Assembly (NCBI GenBank): GCA_030737875.1
Contig: CM060912.1
Coordinates: 124,532,493-124,596,492, forward strand
Direction: 5' to 3'
Source: Allium sativum
Lineage: Eukaryota > Streptophyta > Magnoliopsida > Asparagales > Amaryllidaceae
DNA length: 64,000 nucleotides
Part shown: in pieces, positions 10,936 through 22,859 of the stretch
Position numbering within the stretch: position 1 is the stretch's first letter
Layout of the letters: every line of letters begins with the position of its first letter
Position numbers and translations under genes: made by a program
Notes under the pieces: generated by a model
Databases searched by the model: none
What the model was told of the DNA's origin: nothing
What the model saw: only the letters and a program-made list of their open reading frames with translations

Positions 10936-11204
10936 GTTAAAAAGAATTAGATATTAAAATATGATTTATCATCGAATCGTCACATTTATCATGTTAATTA
11001 GAATTAAAAGAATCATATGTTAAAAATATAATTTCTAACATAAATTTTGGATTTCGTGATTATACGGATACTGTTTTTGGGAATTTGGAAGATATTAATG
11101 TCATTATTCTCGATATGATATCTGTTGGTTTTAGAATTTGATATTGAATATATTTAGACATGAACTCTATTCAAAGCCTTATATTTAATATCAAATTAAT
11201 TTTT

Positions 11205-11823
11205 GGTTTGTCGTGAATGTTGTCTTAAATGACACTCTTCTTAAACCTATTTGAGAAAAGAATAAATCTTTTAATTAAGATTTAAATGAGAATTTTTCAA
11301 TTATTAAACATAATTGAAATTTAAAGGAAATTGATTTTGGGTTGATTGCGAACAATGTTTTAAATGACATTAGTTCTTAAAACCCGATTAATAGTGAAGT
11401 TATGATATGTAATTTATTAATCTTTTAATTAAGATTTAATAGAATTTTCTAAAGAGAAGTTTTCCAATTTAATATATTAAATTGGAATTGAACGGAATAG
11501 GATTTTGGGTTGATCGTGAACAATATTTTAAATAACATTTGTTCTTTAATCCAGTTAAACATAAGATTAGATTCTTAAACTTGAATAATCATTAAGTAAT
11601 GGTTTTTGAGATTAAAACTGAAATAGAGTTTTAATGAGTCTTTAATTAGGTTAGAATTAGATAATTAAATTTATCGAATTCCTGAAATGATCAAGAATGG
11701 AGTACCACTAGTTTTACTCCAAACGATAGTAAAATCTTTAATTAGATTTGAACGTGAAATGATAATTAAATTTACCGATAACACAGTGGGTGTTAGATAT
11801 GGAGTACTGCCAGTTTTGCTCCA
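11205..11823 (+). other. Array of five hairpins in the LARD-B 5' LTR
   Basis: Three long hairpins (11205-11258, 11338-11386, 11516-11553) pair GGGTT...GAACAATGTTTTAAATGACATTAGTTC...AACCC-like arms around an A/T-rich loop. Two short ones (11698-11721, 11801-11823) pair GGAGTA with TACTCC or GCTCC around a CCAGTTTT loop. They correspond one to one with those of LARD-A (5797-5358) and the 3' LTR (24797-25412). Confidence 0.7.
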
Positions 11824-13810
11824 TGGGATGAATAGGTTGGGATTGGGTTTAATAAATAAATGATTACTTCAGTAAGGTTCGCTAATCCCAACTAGTTAAT
11901 AAACCTTAATTTGGTTTAGAATTGATAAAAGATAAAATAAAATCTTTTGAAATGAGATCCATAGGAAGATCAAAGAATAAATTTAAAGAATTTATTTTTG
12001 ATAAAATTAATGGGAACCTTTCCCTAGTAATGTGAATATTTTATTAAAAGAATATTCTAAATTGGAATGAGGCATTTGATGTGTTTTTATAGCACTTGAT
12101 TATAAAATATGCGAGTTATTCGGAAAGACTGGGTTTAACCCATTCTGAATAATTAATACGATGATTAAAAGTCGAAGATGAAGACGGTGCTTGAAGACCG
12201 GAGATCTTCACATCGTTTGAATGATTACAGATGTCTTGATTGGGTCGTACACCCAAGACAAGGTAATAAGTGGTGATCGTCCAAACGTACTTGGAGATCG
12301 ATGGATATGTGAGGACCTCTCTCCTGTATTGGACATATGGGACGAGGGATAAGGTGCCTCCGGTTTCGTTCAGACCCAGAACGGAGTTGTAAGTGGATGG
12401 TATGTCTGACATCGTATTCCTTTATGTTGTATTCGTTGATCTCTGCTAAATATATATCTGTTTGGTGGCGGAGAATTTATTCTTTTGCTTAACACCCTTC
12501 TCTGAGACGTACGAGCTCAGAGTTTATACATTGGCTGAAATCAATGGTATGGTATGGACTGACATTGTGGCATGCTAAGATGAAAATGATCAAAGCTTTT
12601 GTTGAAAAGCAGAGCCTTGCGGATGATGATCAAAGCACAGCTTATTTATGCATAGCTTTGTGTATAGCAATACTTCACGAGCTTCACACCCTGTTATGAA
12701 CCAGAAACGGGAGAGGACAGCAGGGAGGGCATTGCGTTTCTTTCTAGCTAGGAGGGCTATCCCGGTTTTGCAAGCCCGAACATTTTACTCATGTGGATGT
12801 TGCTTATTATTACTTGATGGATAGAGAGGCGCCTCAGATATTGTTATGGTCGAGATGACCAGATTTTACGCCCCATAGGGCGGGGAAACGCATGCTTAGG
12901 AATTACGAATCCACCATCGCACTTAGTGTGGACCGGCCCTGCATGTTACCTAGGTGAAGTTGCGACTGAATCCTGAGGCTCGAGCTAGAGAGTCTCGAAA
13001 TTGGTAAGGAAGATCCCTTGCCTTGGTTCATAGATGAAAATCCAACTTCTAATATGACATCATGCGGTTTTGATTGCAGAACTAGTATGGCGACATGATA
13101 TATGGTATCCACGCCGTCTATGATTGATACATTTATATTTGAAGTTGTTTTAAACACTATGCACTTATAAAAATATCAAAATGATTGTTTTATACGTATC
13201 AAGCATGTTTGGCTGTTATAAGGGAAAACTCTATCCTCCGGCTTGCGTTGCATTGTGTGATGGAACCTGAGTCTTATAATAGCTTCAGTTTTCAAAAAGC
13301 ATTGCGTTGTTTTATTCTAAACTAAGATTCATGTAGAGTAAATCCATTCCATGTTATACGGCGTGGTCCCATGATGTCCCCACCTTTAAAAATAAAGTTA
13401 ATAACTATTTAGAGTTCTCACACCAGTCCCATGACTCAACTGGAGTTCACTGTTTTAACCTAAACTCTGGGTGCCTATATTTTCCACACGGTCAGCTAGT
13501 AATTTTGGTTTTGCATATATTATATTCACAGGATCCTGATTTATAGCTAAAGCGATGTTCGGAAAGCTGTGTGTCCATGTATTTCTTTCATTTGTATTTT
13601 GTATTATTTTTCCGCTACTATTTAAGTGTAATTTAAATCTCTGATATTGTATTTCCAATGTGTAATATTTATTCGTACTCTGATATATTCTTGTACTCTG
13701 ATGCAATTGTTGTAATAAGCAATGAAATGTTCTTCTGTTTGTGTTTTGATGAGTGTTATTCTCAAAACAATCCGGGCTTTCCTTTACGGGGAAGTTTGGG
13801 TCGTTTCATC

Positions 13811-13822
13811 TAGTATTGGAGC
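13811..13822 (+). promoter_or_regulatory. Degenerate primer-binding site of LARD-B
   Basis: TAGTATTGGAGC sits two bases after the LTR end where LARD-A has TGGTATCAGAGC; three of the twelve bases differ. The following GCTTTGGTTTACA is shared with LARD-A. The decay fits an old insertion. Confidence 0.8.
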
Positions 13823-14156
13823 TTTGGTTTACAGATATCGAGAACAAGACACGTTAGAACCGAACAAAAGAATTCATCAGAGATTGAATTAGTAAATCCA
13901 ATAAGAATGACTTGTTAGAGATGGGATCAGTAGTATCCTAGAACGAGTGTGAAGAGTATTAATTTTTAAAATAAAGATGAAAACAAATTTAGTTTTGAAA
14001 ATTTTATCTTAAAATACGTATTTGAGCATATTATTTTATTTTAATTTGGAAAATCGAGTATATAAAGATTTTGAATATACGAGTAATTAATGGATATTCG
14101 AAGTTTTAATATACTGGATAGATATAGAATCACACTCTAATCACCTGGAGATGATT

Positions 14157-14180
14157 CTGATGATGGAGCTCCATCATCAG
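14157..14180. promoter_or_regulatory. Perfect 24-bp palindrome
   Basis: The sequence equals its own reverse complement over all 24 positions, with arms CTGATGAT and core GGAGCTCC. It lies about 350 bp downstream of the primer site, where retroelement dimerisation or packaging signals often occur. LARD-A keeps an imperfect version with another core (3001-3025). Confidence 0.7.
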
Positions 14181-14561
14181 TATTTGTGTTCGAGTTTCGA
14201 AAGTGATATATCTATATATTTCCAATGACTGGTGTGAGTACCAAAATATAAATAAGATTTATTGTTGTGACTTAGCATCAAAAATATGATTTTTGGACTA
14301 GATATAAACGTTATTTATATCTAAAAAGTTAATCACCTAATTGATTGCTGGTTGTGATGTTTGATAATTAGTTTAACTAATTAAAATATTGGCATGATAA
14401 CTAATTTAACCAATATGAGAAAGAATGATAAATTTAGCTAGATCGAATTTAATATTGATAAGAATTTAAATTTGATTAGAATTGAAATTTGATTAGAATT
14501 GAAAGTTGAGTTGGTTAGTTAAACAACTTTCAGCTCCGTTCCTTTTTGAGGACGAAAAGAT

Positions 14562-14599
14562 TTAAGTGGGGGAGATTGTAGATTTTAAGTGGGGGAGAT
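14562..14599 (+). promoter_or_regulatory. Tandemly duplicated polypurine tract of LARD-B
   Basis: TTAAGTGGGGGAGATTGTA occurs at 14562-14580 and again, as TTTTAAGTGGGGGAGATTGTA, at 14583-14603. The second copy runs directly into the LTR head TGTAACAACTCGG at 14600. The first copy also ends in TTGTA, as if a false LTR start had been duplicated. Confidence 0.85.
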
Positions 14600-15504
14600 T
14601 GTAACAACTCGGAAAATCAAAACCAATTAAAATTTTTTATTTTAGCAATTTTAAAGGATTTTGAATATTTAAAATGGTTTATTTTAAATAATAACGATGA
14701 AAATTTTATTTAAATCGAAGTTAGAACGAATAAATTTACTTTAACTATAAATCGAGCCTAAAATGGCGAGACAGTTTGAAAATTCGATTTCTAATTTCAA
14801 TTCAATATACAGAATTCAATATAAGTCGGAATTGGACGAAACAAGAAATATTTGAATCTTTTTAATAATATTTTTCTAACGAATGTAAGAAATTGAGATT
14901 TCACTTTATAAATTATAAGTTATGTCCAGTTTAAAATTCAGAATAGTCGCTAAAGAATTTATATATATTTCAATATAATATATGGCCCTTAAATATAACC
15001 ATTTTGCAAACAACCTTCGTTTTCAACGAAACCACTTTTGTTGGATCCAGAATGTCAAATTATTGCTAGATTCCAATTTTCATAATTTTTGGAATCAGTA
15101 TGTGAGCGTGGCAAAAAAAAAATGTGTTTTGTCAATTTCAATCAAATTGGATCGACCAGAAAATGGCCATTTTTCAAATGGTCTCCAAATTCGACGAAAT
15201 TAGTTTTGTTAGGACCATATCGTCAAAACAAAGCTAGATATAATTTTTTTAGTAATTTTTGGAGTCAGTATATGGCCCCGGTAATTTAAAATGCACATTT
15301 AAATTAAATAAATATATATATATATATATTGATTTATATTTTAATTTTGATAATAATTGATCAAAACAATAGAGCTGGCTTACAAAACATATTTCATTAT
15401 GTCCGGAATGGGGTTATTTAACTAGGGGCACACTCGTTGGGTTTAAATCGGAGTTCGGATGTTAAATTCATTTTTTTAGAATTAAAGTTGAATGAAAAAT
15501 AAAA

Positions 15505-15950
15505 TGAATATTTTATAATAAATATCCTCATATAGTAAAACCCTAGTCCCCCATCTCTAATGTTCTGCGCCGCCACAAACGAAAGCAATGGCCGATGTGC
15601 TTCAAAATTCATCCCTCAATATTCCTTTATCCACTTCAAATTTAGACCCAACTCCAAAGCGAAAACTGAAGAGAATCTCCTGATGTCCAATACTGTACGG
15701 CTATGATCGTATTTAGTATGGAGGTTTGGGGAAATTGGATCTTAAAGGACCGGCGTTCGAGATGGTTTACTGTCCCAGGGGGCATCGAGTTATGTGGGGT
15801 TGGCAGCGGTGGGAGCTCAGACCAAGGTGCAGCTGATGGTGCTCGTGGATCGAGGTCAGTAGCCTCGTGGGTGGCGCAACGTAGAAGAGAAATGGTCGAG
15901 GGTTTCGCGTATTAGCCTGGATCGAAGTTTGAAGAGGAAACCCTAACAAA
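15505..15950 (+). promoter_or_regulatory. Probable promoter and leader island in the LARD-B 3' LTR
   Basis: An AT-rich box with ATTTTATAATAAATATCC (around 15510-15527) is followed by AAAACCCTAGTCCCCCATCT and a GC-richer tract to 15950. Position (about 0.9-1.3 kb from the head) and composition match the LARD-A island. Small frames on both strands (60-70 codons) have no family resemblance. Promoter activity is inferred from composition and position only. Confidence 0.4.
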
Positions 15951-16040
15951 GAGGATTAAGGTTAATTTAAAACCTTAGTTAATTTATTTAGTAATATAAT
16001 TAGTTAATTTAAAAAGCATAGATTTAAAATCAGTTTTTAT

Positions 16041-16310
16041 TAAATATAAAATAAACATTGTTTTGAAATATAAAATAAACATTGTTTTGAAATATAAAAT
16101 AGACAGTGTTTTGAAATATGAAATATACATTGTTTTGAAATATAAAATAAACATTGTTTTGAAATATAAAATAAAAAGTGATTTGAAATATGAACTATAC
16201 ATTGTTTTGAAATATAAAATAAACATTGGTTTCAAAAATAAAATATACATTGTTTGAAAAGTAAAATTAGCATTGTTTTGGAAAATAAAAATAGCATTGT
16301 TTTAAAATAG
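16041..16310. repeat. 24-bp tandem array, about ten degenerate copies
   Basis: The unit is ATTGTTTTGAAATATAAAAT plus AAAC. The 24-bp period keeps frames open on both strands (15984-16257), producing repetitive frames that I do not treat as genes. LARD-A lacks this array. Confidence 0.9.
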
Positions 16311-16374
16311 AAATGGCAACATAAAAATATGATTTTTATATAAACATAACGTAAATAGAAATATGATTTTTACC

Positions 16375-16400
16375 ATATATATATATATATATATATATAT
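16375..16400. repeat. (AT)13 microsatellite
   Basis: A pure AT run in the LARD-B 3' LTR just upstream of the GGTGAG motif. LARD-A carries its TA run in the corresponding interval. Confidence 0.93.
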
Positions 16401-17204
16401 AGAACAACATTAAAAATATAATTTTTGATACTAACTGCGTGAAACAGATTACGTTGGAATCACGGTGAAGAATACAACGCGTTGGAGCAAATCTAAACTA
16501 TTCAGGAATTAAACTGATGGAGTGGAAAATCAAGGTGAGAACTCTCTTACTAAATTCTTTTGTATAGTTAATTATTTTTACAACTGAATGTATATTAATT
16601 GTCTGTGATTGAAATATTTGTTTGTTGATTATATCTATTGCATGGATGAATTGTTGATTTGGATGGTATGTTATGATATGATTGAGATTGGGAATTTTTT
16701 CACATGTAAAATAATGTTATTACATTTATGATTATTTAAACAATATTACACTTCCATTTACAAGTTACCCGACTTATTTATGTGATTGGGACGATAATTT
16801 TTACACATCGCCCAAGGGCACAAATAATAATCTATTATTTAGTTATTTGTTGGATGAAACCCCATACAGGTCTTGGGATGATATTCTGATCACACATCTC
16901 CCTTGTGATTAGTTGTATGTCGGTCGATTGACTGACAGGCTGTTGCAAGCATTATTTCTTTATTTAATGCTTATACAGTTGTAGGATGCACTCTAGTTGT
17001 TATTTGGATGTTTAATGTTTATTTACCAATATTATAGGATACATGTGATGTATGAAATTCATATAACTAAAATTATATGGTAATTGATTGGGTCTCTTTC
17101 CAATTTAAAAATAAATGAATGTTTTTATATATCATATTCAGTTAAAGAATCAAAATATGGTTTTTGAAAATATTTAAAGTAAATGAAGCCGAGTTAAGTA
17201 GAAT

Positions 17205-17865
17205 AGAAAGAACACATTTTTATTGTCATTTTCTTACAATAAAAAGATTAGAATAGAAAGAACATATTTTTATTGTCGATTTGTTACAATAAAAAGATTA
17301 GAATAGAAAGAACATATTTTTATTGTCATTTTGTTACAATAAAAAGATTAAAATAGAAAGAACATATTTTTATTGTCATTTTGTTACAATAAAATATTAG
17401 AATAGAAAGAACATATTTTTATTGTCATTTTGTTACAATAAAAAGATTAGAATAGAAAGAACATATTTTTATTTTCATTTTGTTACAATAAAAAGATTAG
17501 AATAGAAAGAACATATTTTTATTGTCATTTTGTTACAATAAAAAGATTAGAATAGAAAGAACATATTTTTATTGTCATGTTGTTACAATAAAAAGATTAG
17601 AATAGAAAGAACAAATTTTTATTGTCATTTTGTTACAATAAAAAGATTAGAATAGAAAGAACATATTTTTATTGTCATTTTGTTATAATAAAAAGATTAG
17701 AATAGAAAGAATATATTTTTATTGTCATTTTGTTACAATAAAAATATTAGAATAGAATGAACATATTTTTATTGTCATTTTGTTAAAATAAAAAGATTAG
17801 AACAGAAAGAACATATTTGTATTGTCATTTTGTTTCAATAAAAAGATTAGATAAGAAAAATCATT
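17205..17865. repeat. 50-bp minisatellite, about thirteen copies (3' LTR of LARD-B)
   Basis: Same unit as at 10017-10480 but with about four more copies and its own private substitutions. The array ends with the same divergent unit (TTTTGTTTCAATAAAAAGAT), so copies were gained or lost internally. Confidence 0.95.
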
Positions 17866-18534
17866 TTATTGTTGTTCTGTTTTATTAGTAACATTAGAAA
17901 ATAAAGATTGCATTTTTAATGTAGTTTTGTCTCATTTGAAAGACTGGAAAATAAAGATTACATTTTTAATGAAGTTTTGTGTAACGACCCAGATTTTTGG
18001 TCGATTTAATTTAAATATTTAGTATGGTTTTTAAATATTGAATTTATAATATAAATGGTATTTTCTTGAATTATTGATTAAATAATCGAAATACGATTTA
18101 TTTTGATAATTATCAAAATACGAGAACTGAAATAATTTAATTCAAAGATAAAACTGAATCGAAACGGTTCAGATGATCAATATATATATACTATTTATGA
18201 ACGATGATAATAGAAATTTATTGTTGAAGAATTTATTTGTTTTGAATTTAAATTGATTTAATATGGCTATTTTAAATATACGTTCAGATTAAATTGTATA
18301 ATCTATTTCGTTGAATTCAAAATAGCGTTATAACATTATAACGACGGTCGGTACGCTAAAATAGCGGTTCACGATTTTTAATTGTGAACCCCGATTTATT
18401 TGATCAGTGGATAGGATCAAAATCAAATCGATATCTGTTTAAAAGAAATAAAAATCTCTTTATTTCAAATCGCATTAAATAGAAATCAAATCGTATTTAA
18501 ATCCCTTGTACTTCACCTACCCTGTACCCCTCCT

Positions 18535-19370
18535 CAGACCTATGCTTCATTTATAAATACCACCCGTGAGTTCTCTTCTCTCCCTTCCATTCGAACAAAA
18601 TTCTAATTCATTCAGAGAAAACAAAAGACTCAGATCCAAATAAAAATGGCCACGCTCCCTTTCATTTCCTTAATAAGCGTTCAGAATACAATGCCTTGCT
18701 GTTCAAAATATATCCGCACCCCTTTCCTTTATAATCACGAAGTTTTCCTCCTTTTTCTATTCTCATCTCCAACAAATTTCAGTTCGAAGTTCACCAATAA
18801 TGGAATCCGCTACTTTCAACATCGAGGAAAAAGGGCCTTTTCAATCGATTCCTTACTTATGATCCTGAGGTTAGCTCGATGTCTTCCTGATGTTCCAAAT
18901 AGTCGCGGTGAGGCCATGGTACGGTCGCAGCTTTAAATCGACAAAAGGGGCGAGCGATCGAACTCAGGGGTCTTGTAGATCTCAGTTTCGAACAACACGA
19001 TGTAGGGGTGTCGAGTCCATTGTTTTAGGTCTGGAAGCAGTCGCGATCTGGAATAAGAAGAAAGGGTTCGATGTGGGGACGTTCTTGAAGATCGATAACA
19101 GTTTGGGGTCGGTGTTCTGGGCTCGTTGACGAGCTAGGGTGGATCGCGATGGGGTTTTTGGGTGTTTTTGGGGTATGGTGGATCCTCAGATGGTGATGGA
19201 AGGAGTTCTGGGAAATGGCGAAAGTTCAGGGAGAGATGGGAATTTTTTATGACAATATGGTGTTCGACGAAATGCCATAAAGGATGGAGCAGGATATTAC
19301 GGGGGCTTATGGTAGTTGTTTGGAGTTGTCGGAGGAATACTTCGTCGCTTGATTGAATTATTTAAATGAC
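18535..19370 (+). promoter_or_regulatory. Probable promoter and leader of LARD-C
   Basis: ATTTATAAATACC (18550-18562) is a good TATA-like box. It is followed about 30 bp later by a pyrimidine-rich start-like stretch (TTCTCTTCTCTCCCTTCC) and 750 bp of higher GC content. Frames at 18646-18936 (96 codons), 18890-19129 and 19162-19356 lie in it. None resembles a known protein, and I cannot tell whether any is translated. The first starts 60-70 bp after the predicted start site. Confidence 0.5.
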
Positions 19371-19563
19371 GGTGAGGTATATGTTTTCATAAATTTAATT
19401 ACATAGAACAATTAAATTATTTGTTAGTTGTTACTTTAAATAAATATCGTTTAATCGTTAAAACAAAATCTAATAAATCATAGGTGCAAACTAGGTTTGC
19501 TCGAGACGATCTATAGCAGAGATAAAGTGTAATTTAGCAGGATATTTGGCAAGCGAAAATTTC

Positions 19564-19587
19564 CGGTGAGTAAATCTCACTCACCTT
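19564..19587 (+). promoter_or_regulatory. GGTGAGT splice-donor-like hairpin
   Basis: CGGTGAGT, a short loop, then ACTCACC form a stem around a consensus 5' splice site (G/GTGAGT). Equivalent GTGAG motifs in element orientation occur in LARD-A (323-339 and 8015-8030), LARD-B (16533-16538) and LARD-D (43841-43857). Confidence 0.5.
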
Positions 19588-19682
19588 TCATTTAAAATTA
19601 TTTTTATTAGTTAAAAATAATTGTTGTTGCTTGTTTGAATGTTGTTTGGTTGATTTAGATAAATTAGTTATTTAGGGTTGAC

Positions 19683-19686
<4 letters not shown>

Positions 19687-19736
<50 letters not shown>
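19687..19736. repeat. (TA)25 microsatellite
   Basis: A long pure TA run inside LARD-C, downstream of the splice-donor-like hairpin. All four LARD LTRs carry an AT/TA run somewhere in the head half. Confidence 0.94.
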
Positions 19737-19739
<3 letters not shown>

Positions 19740-20089
19740 GTTGATGATTGGTTGGATTCCCGCAGTCTCATTAGCGGATGCCCGCATTATCATTAGCGGA
19801 TGACACTACGCCCACGTATATAAGTGGATCCCCTTTTATACCGCGATATCCTGCCATGAAGAAGGATGGGTATTATTTCTGTCGACTAACGTTTGTGGAT
19901 GAAGGGAAACAGGTTGGAGGGATCCAACTAGATTCCTCAAAAATATATTATCTGTTTGTGTATTTGTTTGCATATATACTGTCATATACGATGAGTTAGA
20001 ATCATAAATAATTGGTTGTTTGGTGTTTAAATATCACTGGGCCTAAATATTGATATTTAAAAATATCACGAAAAGGAATTTCGTCGATT

Positions 20090-21020
20090 CAAAAGGAAAT
20101 TCTATTTTTTCTAAAATAGAATTTGAAATTTCAAGTGAGGGATTCAAATAGAATTTGAAATTTCAAATGAGGAATTCAAATAGAATTTGAATATGAGAAA
20201 TTCAAATAGAATTTTGAATACGAAAAATTCAATGGAATTTGAATATAGAAAATGCAAAGAGAATTTTCAAAAGTAAGGTTTTGGTATTAAATGGATTTCG
20301 AAATAGGCTTGTTTAAATAAAACAGGGAAATTTATAAAATAGTGTTGATAAATATAATGAATAAATTATCAAGAGATAAATTGAATATTTGAATTCAAAG
20401 GAATTTAAATATGGGATTTGAATTTAAAGGAATTGAAATAGATTTGAATTCAAAGGCATTGAAATAGAATTTGAATTCAAAGGAATTCAAATAGAATTTG
20501 AATAAAGAAAGTTCAAATGAAATTTAAATATAGAATTTGAAAATAGAAGTGAAATGGAGTTAAATATGGAAATTCAAATGTAATTTGAATATAGAATTCA
20601 AATGGAATTCAAATGGAATTTAAACAAAGGAAATTCAAATTTTGAATTTGAATGTAGAAATTTAAATGGAATTTGTTTATAGAAATTGAATGGAGTTTGG
20701 ATATAGAAAATTCAAATATGAATTCAAATATAGAATTTGAATATAGTAATTCAAATGGAATTTGAATATAGAGATTCAAGAAGAATTTGAATAAAGGAAA
20801 TTCAAATAGAAATTGAATATATAATTTGAAATAGACTTTGAATATAGATTTGAATAGAGTTAAAATGGAATTTAAATATAGGATTCAAATAGAATTGAAA
20901 TAGAATTGAATATAGGAAATTCAAATTTGAATTCAAATGAAGTTTTGAAATAGATTTGAATATAGAAATTCAAATGGGATTTGAATATGGAATTTGAATA
21001 TAGAATTCAAATGGAATTTA
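20090..21020. repeat. Degenerate AT-rich repeat zone in LARD-C
   Basis: About thirty loosely related units of the type GAATTCAAATAGAATTTGAA with irregular spacing. It occupies the place where LARD-A has its 27-bp array and LARD-B its 50-bp and 71-bp arrays. The building block TTGAATTCAAAT resembles the LARD-A unit TTTCAATTCAATT on the other strand, so the zones may share an origin. Confidence 0.8.
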
Positions 21021-22859
21021 AAATATATCAGAATGGGGTAAAATTTATTTTAAACAAGGTTTAAAAGTTTATATTTATAAATATAATTAAAAATGAACTC
21101 GCCGCAGCGCTGTAGTTCGTAAATTGGCAATTCAAACTTCAATTGAGTATACAGAACTCAGTTGAAGTCGGAATTCTTTGAAACAAGAAACTTCAGGACC
21201 GATTTGATAATAGTTTTCTAATGAAGGAGAAAAATCTGAATTTCATCGTATAGATTTTGAGTTATATCAAAATCAAATTTTTAGAAAAGCAGCACCATAA
21301 CCATTTAAAAACCATAACGATTTATTTAATTTTATAAAAGGATTTTAAGCGAATAAAATACGAATTTCTATTTAGAAAATTTCAGATTTTGAGTTGTAAA
21401 TTTATATGTGGACTCAAGTGGAGTAATAAATTGATTTTTGAAACAGAAATCAGATTTTTGATTATTGAATATAATTAACTAATTTGAATAGTAATTAGTT
21501 GATGAGATTTGAATTGGAATGGGGCGTTGAATAAGTGAATTCGATTTGAAAATTTATATTCGAAATCGAAAGGAAACTAGAATTGAAATTGAAAATTTAA
21601 TTTGGTTATGAGCAAATTAAATATTTTGTTTGAACATGTATGTTCAAACAAAGAAGTGAAATAGGCGAAATAGCTAATTAAAGAATAAATGAGCGAAACT
21701 AAATTCAAATGATTGGATAGTGTTGAATTGAATTGAAAACAGGTGAACATGTGTTAGACAGGTATGGGATGGAGTACATTAAGATTTTAATTTATGTGTC
21801 CGACAAAAAGGTACATGTTTAAATTCATATATGAGATTTTATGCGTCGTATCGGCATGCCGCTTGGCTTTTTCTTTTTCTTTTGGATTGGTGAGGGCCAT
21901 GTGAGGCTATTTGAAATATCCCGAAGCTCCCGGTACAGGGGAGGTTATGGAGAATTTTTCCGAGAATTTAAGGAGTTAGAATATTTTTAAGATAATTTGA
22001 TAGTTAGAAACCAATATATCGATATATATATATAGAATTCGATAAGGAAGCGAAATCAAAAATAGAATATTGTAAAATAAAAGGGAAATCTATAAATTAA
22101 AAATAGAAAGCGAACTATATATATGTTTTAAAAATGAATAATTGGGTTTTATAGTGTGTTTGTTCGAGGTTTGTGGTTTTGCTGTTTTGAAGTCGAGGAT
22201 GTTTTCAGTCAAGGTCTGAGAGGTAATCTTACCCCAACTTGATTGATTTCATTTTTAATTGATAAATAGCAAGATCCAATCTCGAAGAGGAGTGTTTGAA
22301 AAAGAGTTAGTTGAATAAAATATTTTGGGTTGTTGTAACGATGTTTTACACAGCATTCGTTTTAACCCAAGTGATGGAATTTTTGAAATATAAAAGTAAA
22401 CATTTCCTGAGTATAGTTAAAATAGTCAGGAAAAAGATAAGTGATTGAAATAGTTTTCAATTTCAAATAGAATATATTTTCTAAATATAGAAAATAAAAG
22501 AGGGTGATATAGGGAAATGTTTTTTTCCAACTAGCGTAAGAGATCAATAAGATTTCTAAAAATATTTGGTTAACAAATATTTGATAGGAAAATGAAGAAG
22601 TGAATTTATTAATGAAATATTAATTAAAGGCCCAGTGATTTGGTTGATGTTATGGATGAATGGATGGTTGTTTATTTTTCTTCGGTAGTTAAAGAACCGA
22701 CTATCGAAGTGTTTGCCAATATCGTTGTCAATATGGAGAGACCGATTGGATTATTATCCGTGAACCACTCTGTATTGGCAGTAGCGTTGCGAATCAGATT
22801 ATATGAAGATAATCGAAGACGGTAGAAAGTGCAAGGACTTTTCTATTAATAGAAATTGT

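Larger units (their letters stand above)
10017..13808 (+). repeat. 5' LTR of LARD-B, right-hand 3.8 kb
   Basis: This matches 17205-17979 plus 24108-27394 of the 3' LTR. It starts abruptly at 10017 because LARD-A was inserted there; the first ~2.6-2.9 kb should lie left of the window. It ends GGGTCGTTTCA, as does the 3' LTR. In order it holds a 50-bp array, a 71-bp array, a five-hairpin array (11205-11823), a GC-richer conserved module (12110-13000, including CGTTCAGACCCAGAACGG around 12367-12384) and the box TTCTCACACCAGTC (13415-13428). No credible coding sequence is present. Confidence 0.85.
13809..14599 (+). other. Interior of LARD-B (non-coding, 0.79 kb)
   Basis: Homologous to the LARD-A interior, with no protein-coding domain. 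Shared blocks include AGAACAAGACACGTTAGAAC after the PBS, GGATCAGTAGTATCCTAGAA around 13923-13942, TACTGGATAGATATAGAATC around 14111-14130, the palindrome at 14157-14180, GACTGGTGTGAG at 14227-14238 and the GGACGAAAAG box before the polypurine tract. Frames are interrupted by stops and are not shared between the two elements. The conserved parts therefore look like cis-acting RNA signals. Confidence 0.82.

Noticed and set aside
14150..14215. CTGATGA ... CGAAA, considered as a hammerhead ribozyme of the retrozyme type
   Set aside because: The stem II arm is followed by TCATCAG rather than CGAAA, and the spacing does not fit the hammerhead core. The palindrome explains the match.
15984..16257. 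Repetitive frames on both strands (YFKTMFI / LKYKINIV units)
   Set aside because: These are artefacts of the 24-bp tandem array.
18646..19356. Three consecutive frames in the LARD-C island as a possible small multi-exon gene
   Set aside because: No family resemblance is seen and the frames overlap in different phases. I kept it only as a promoter/leader island.
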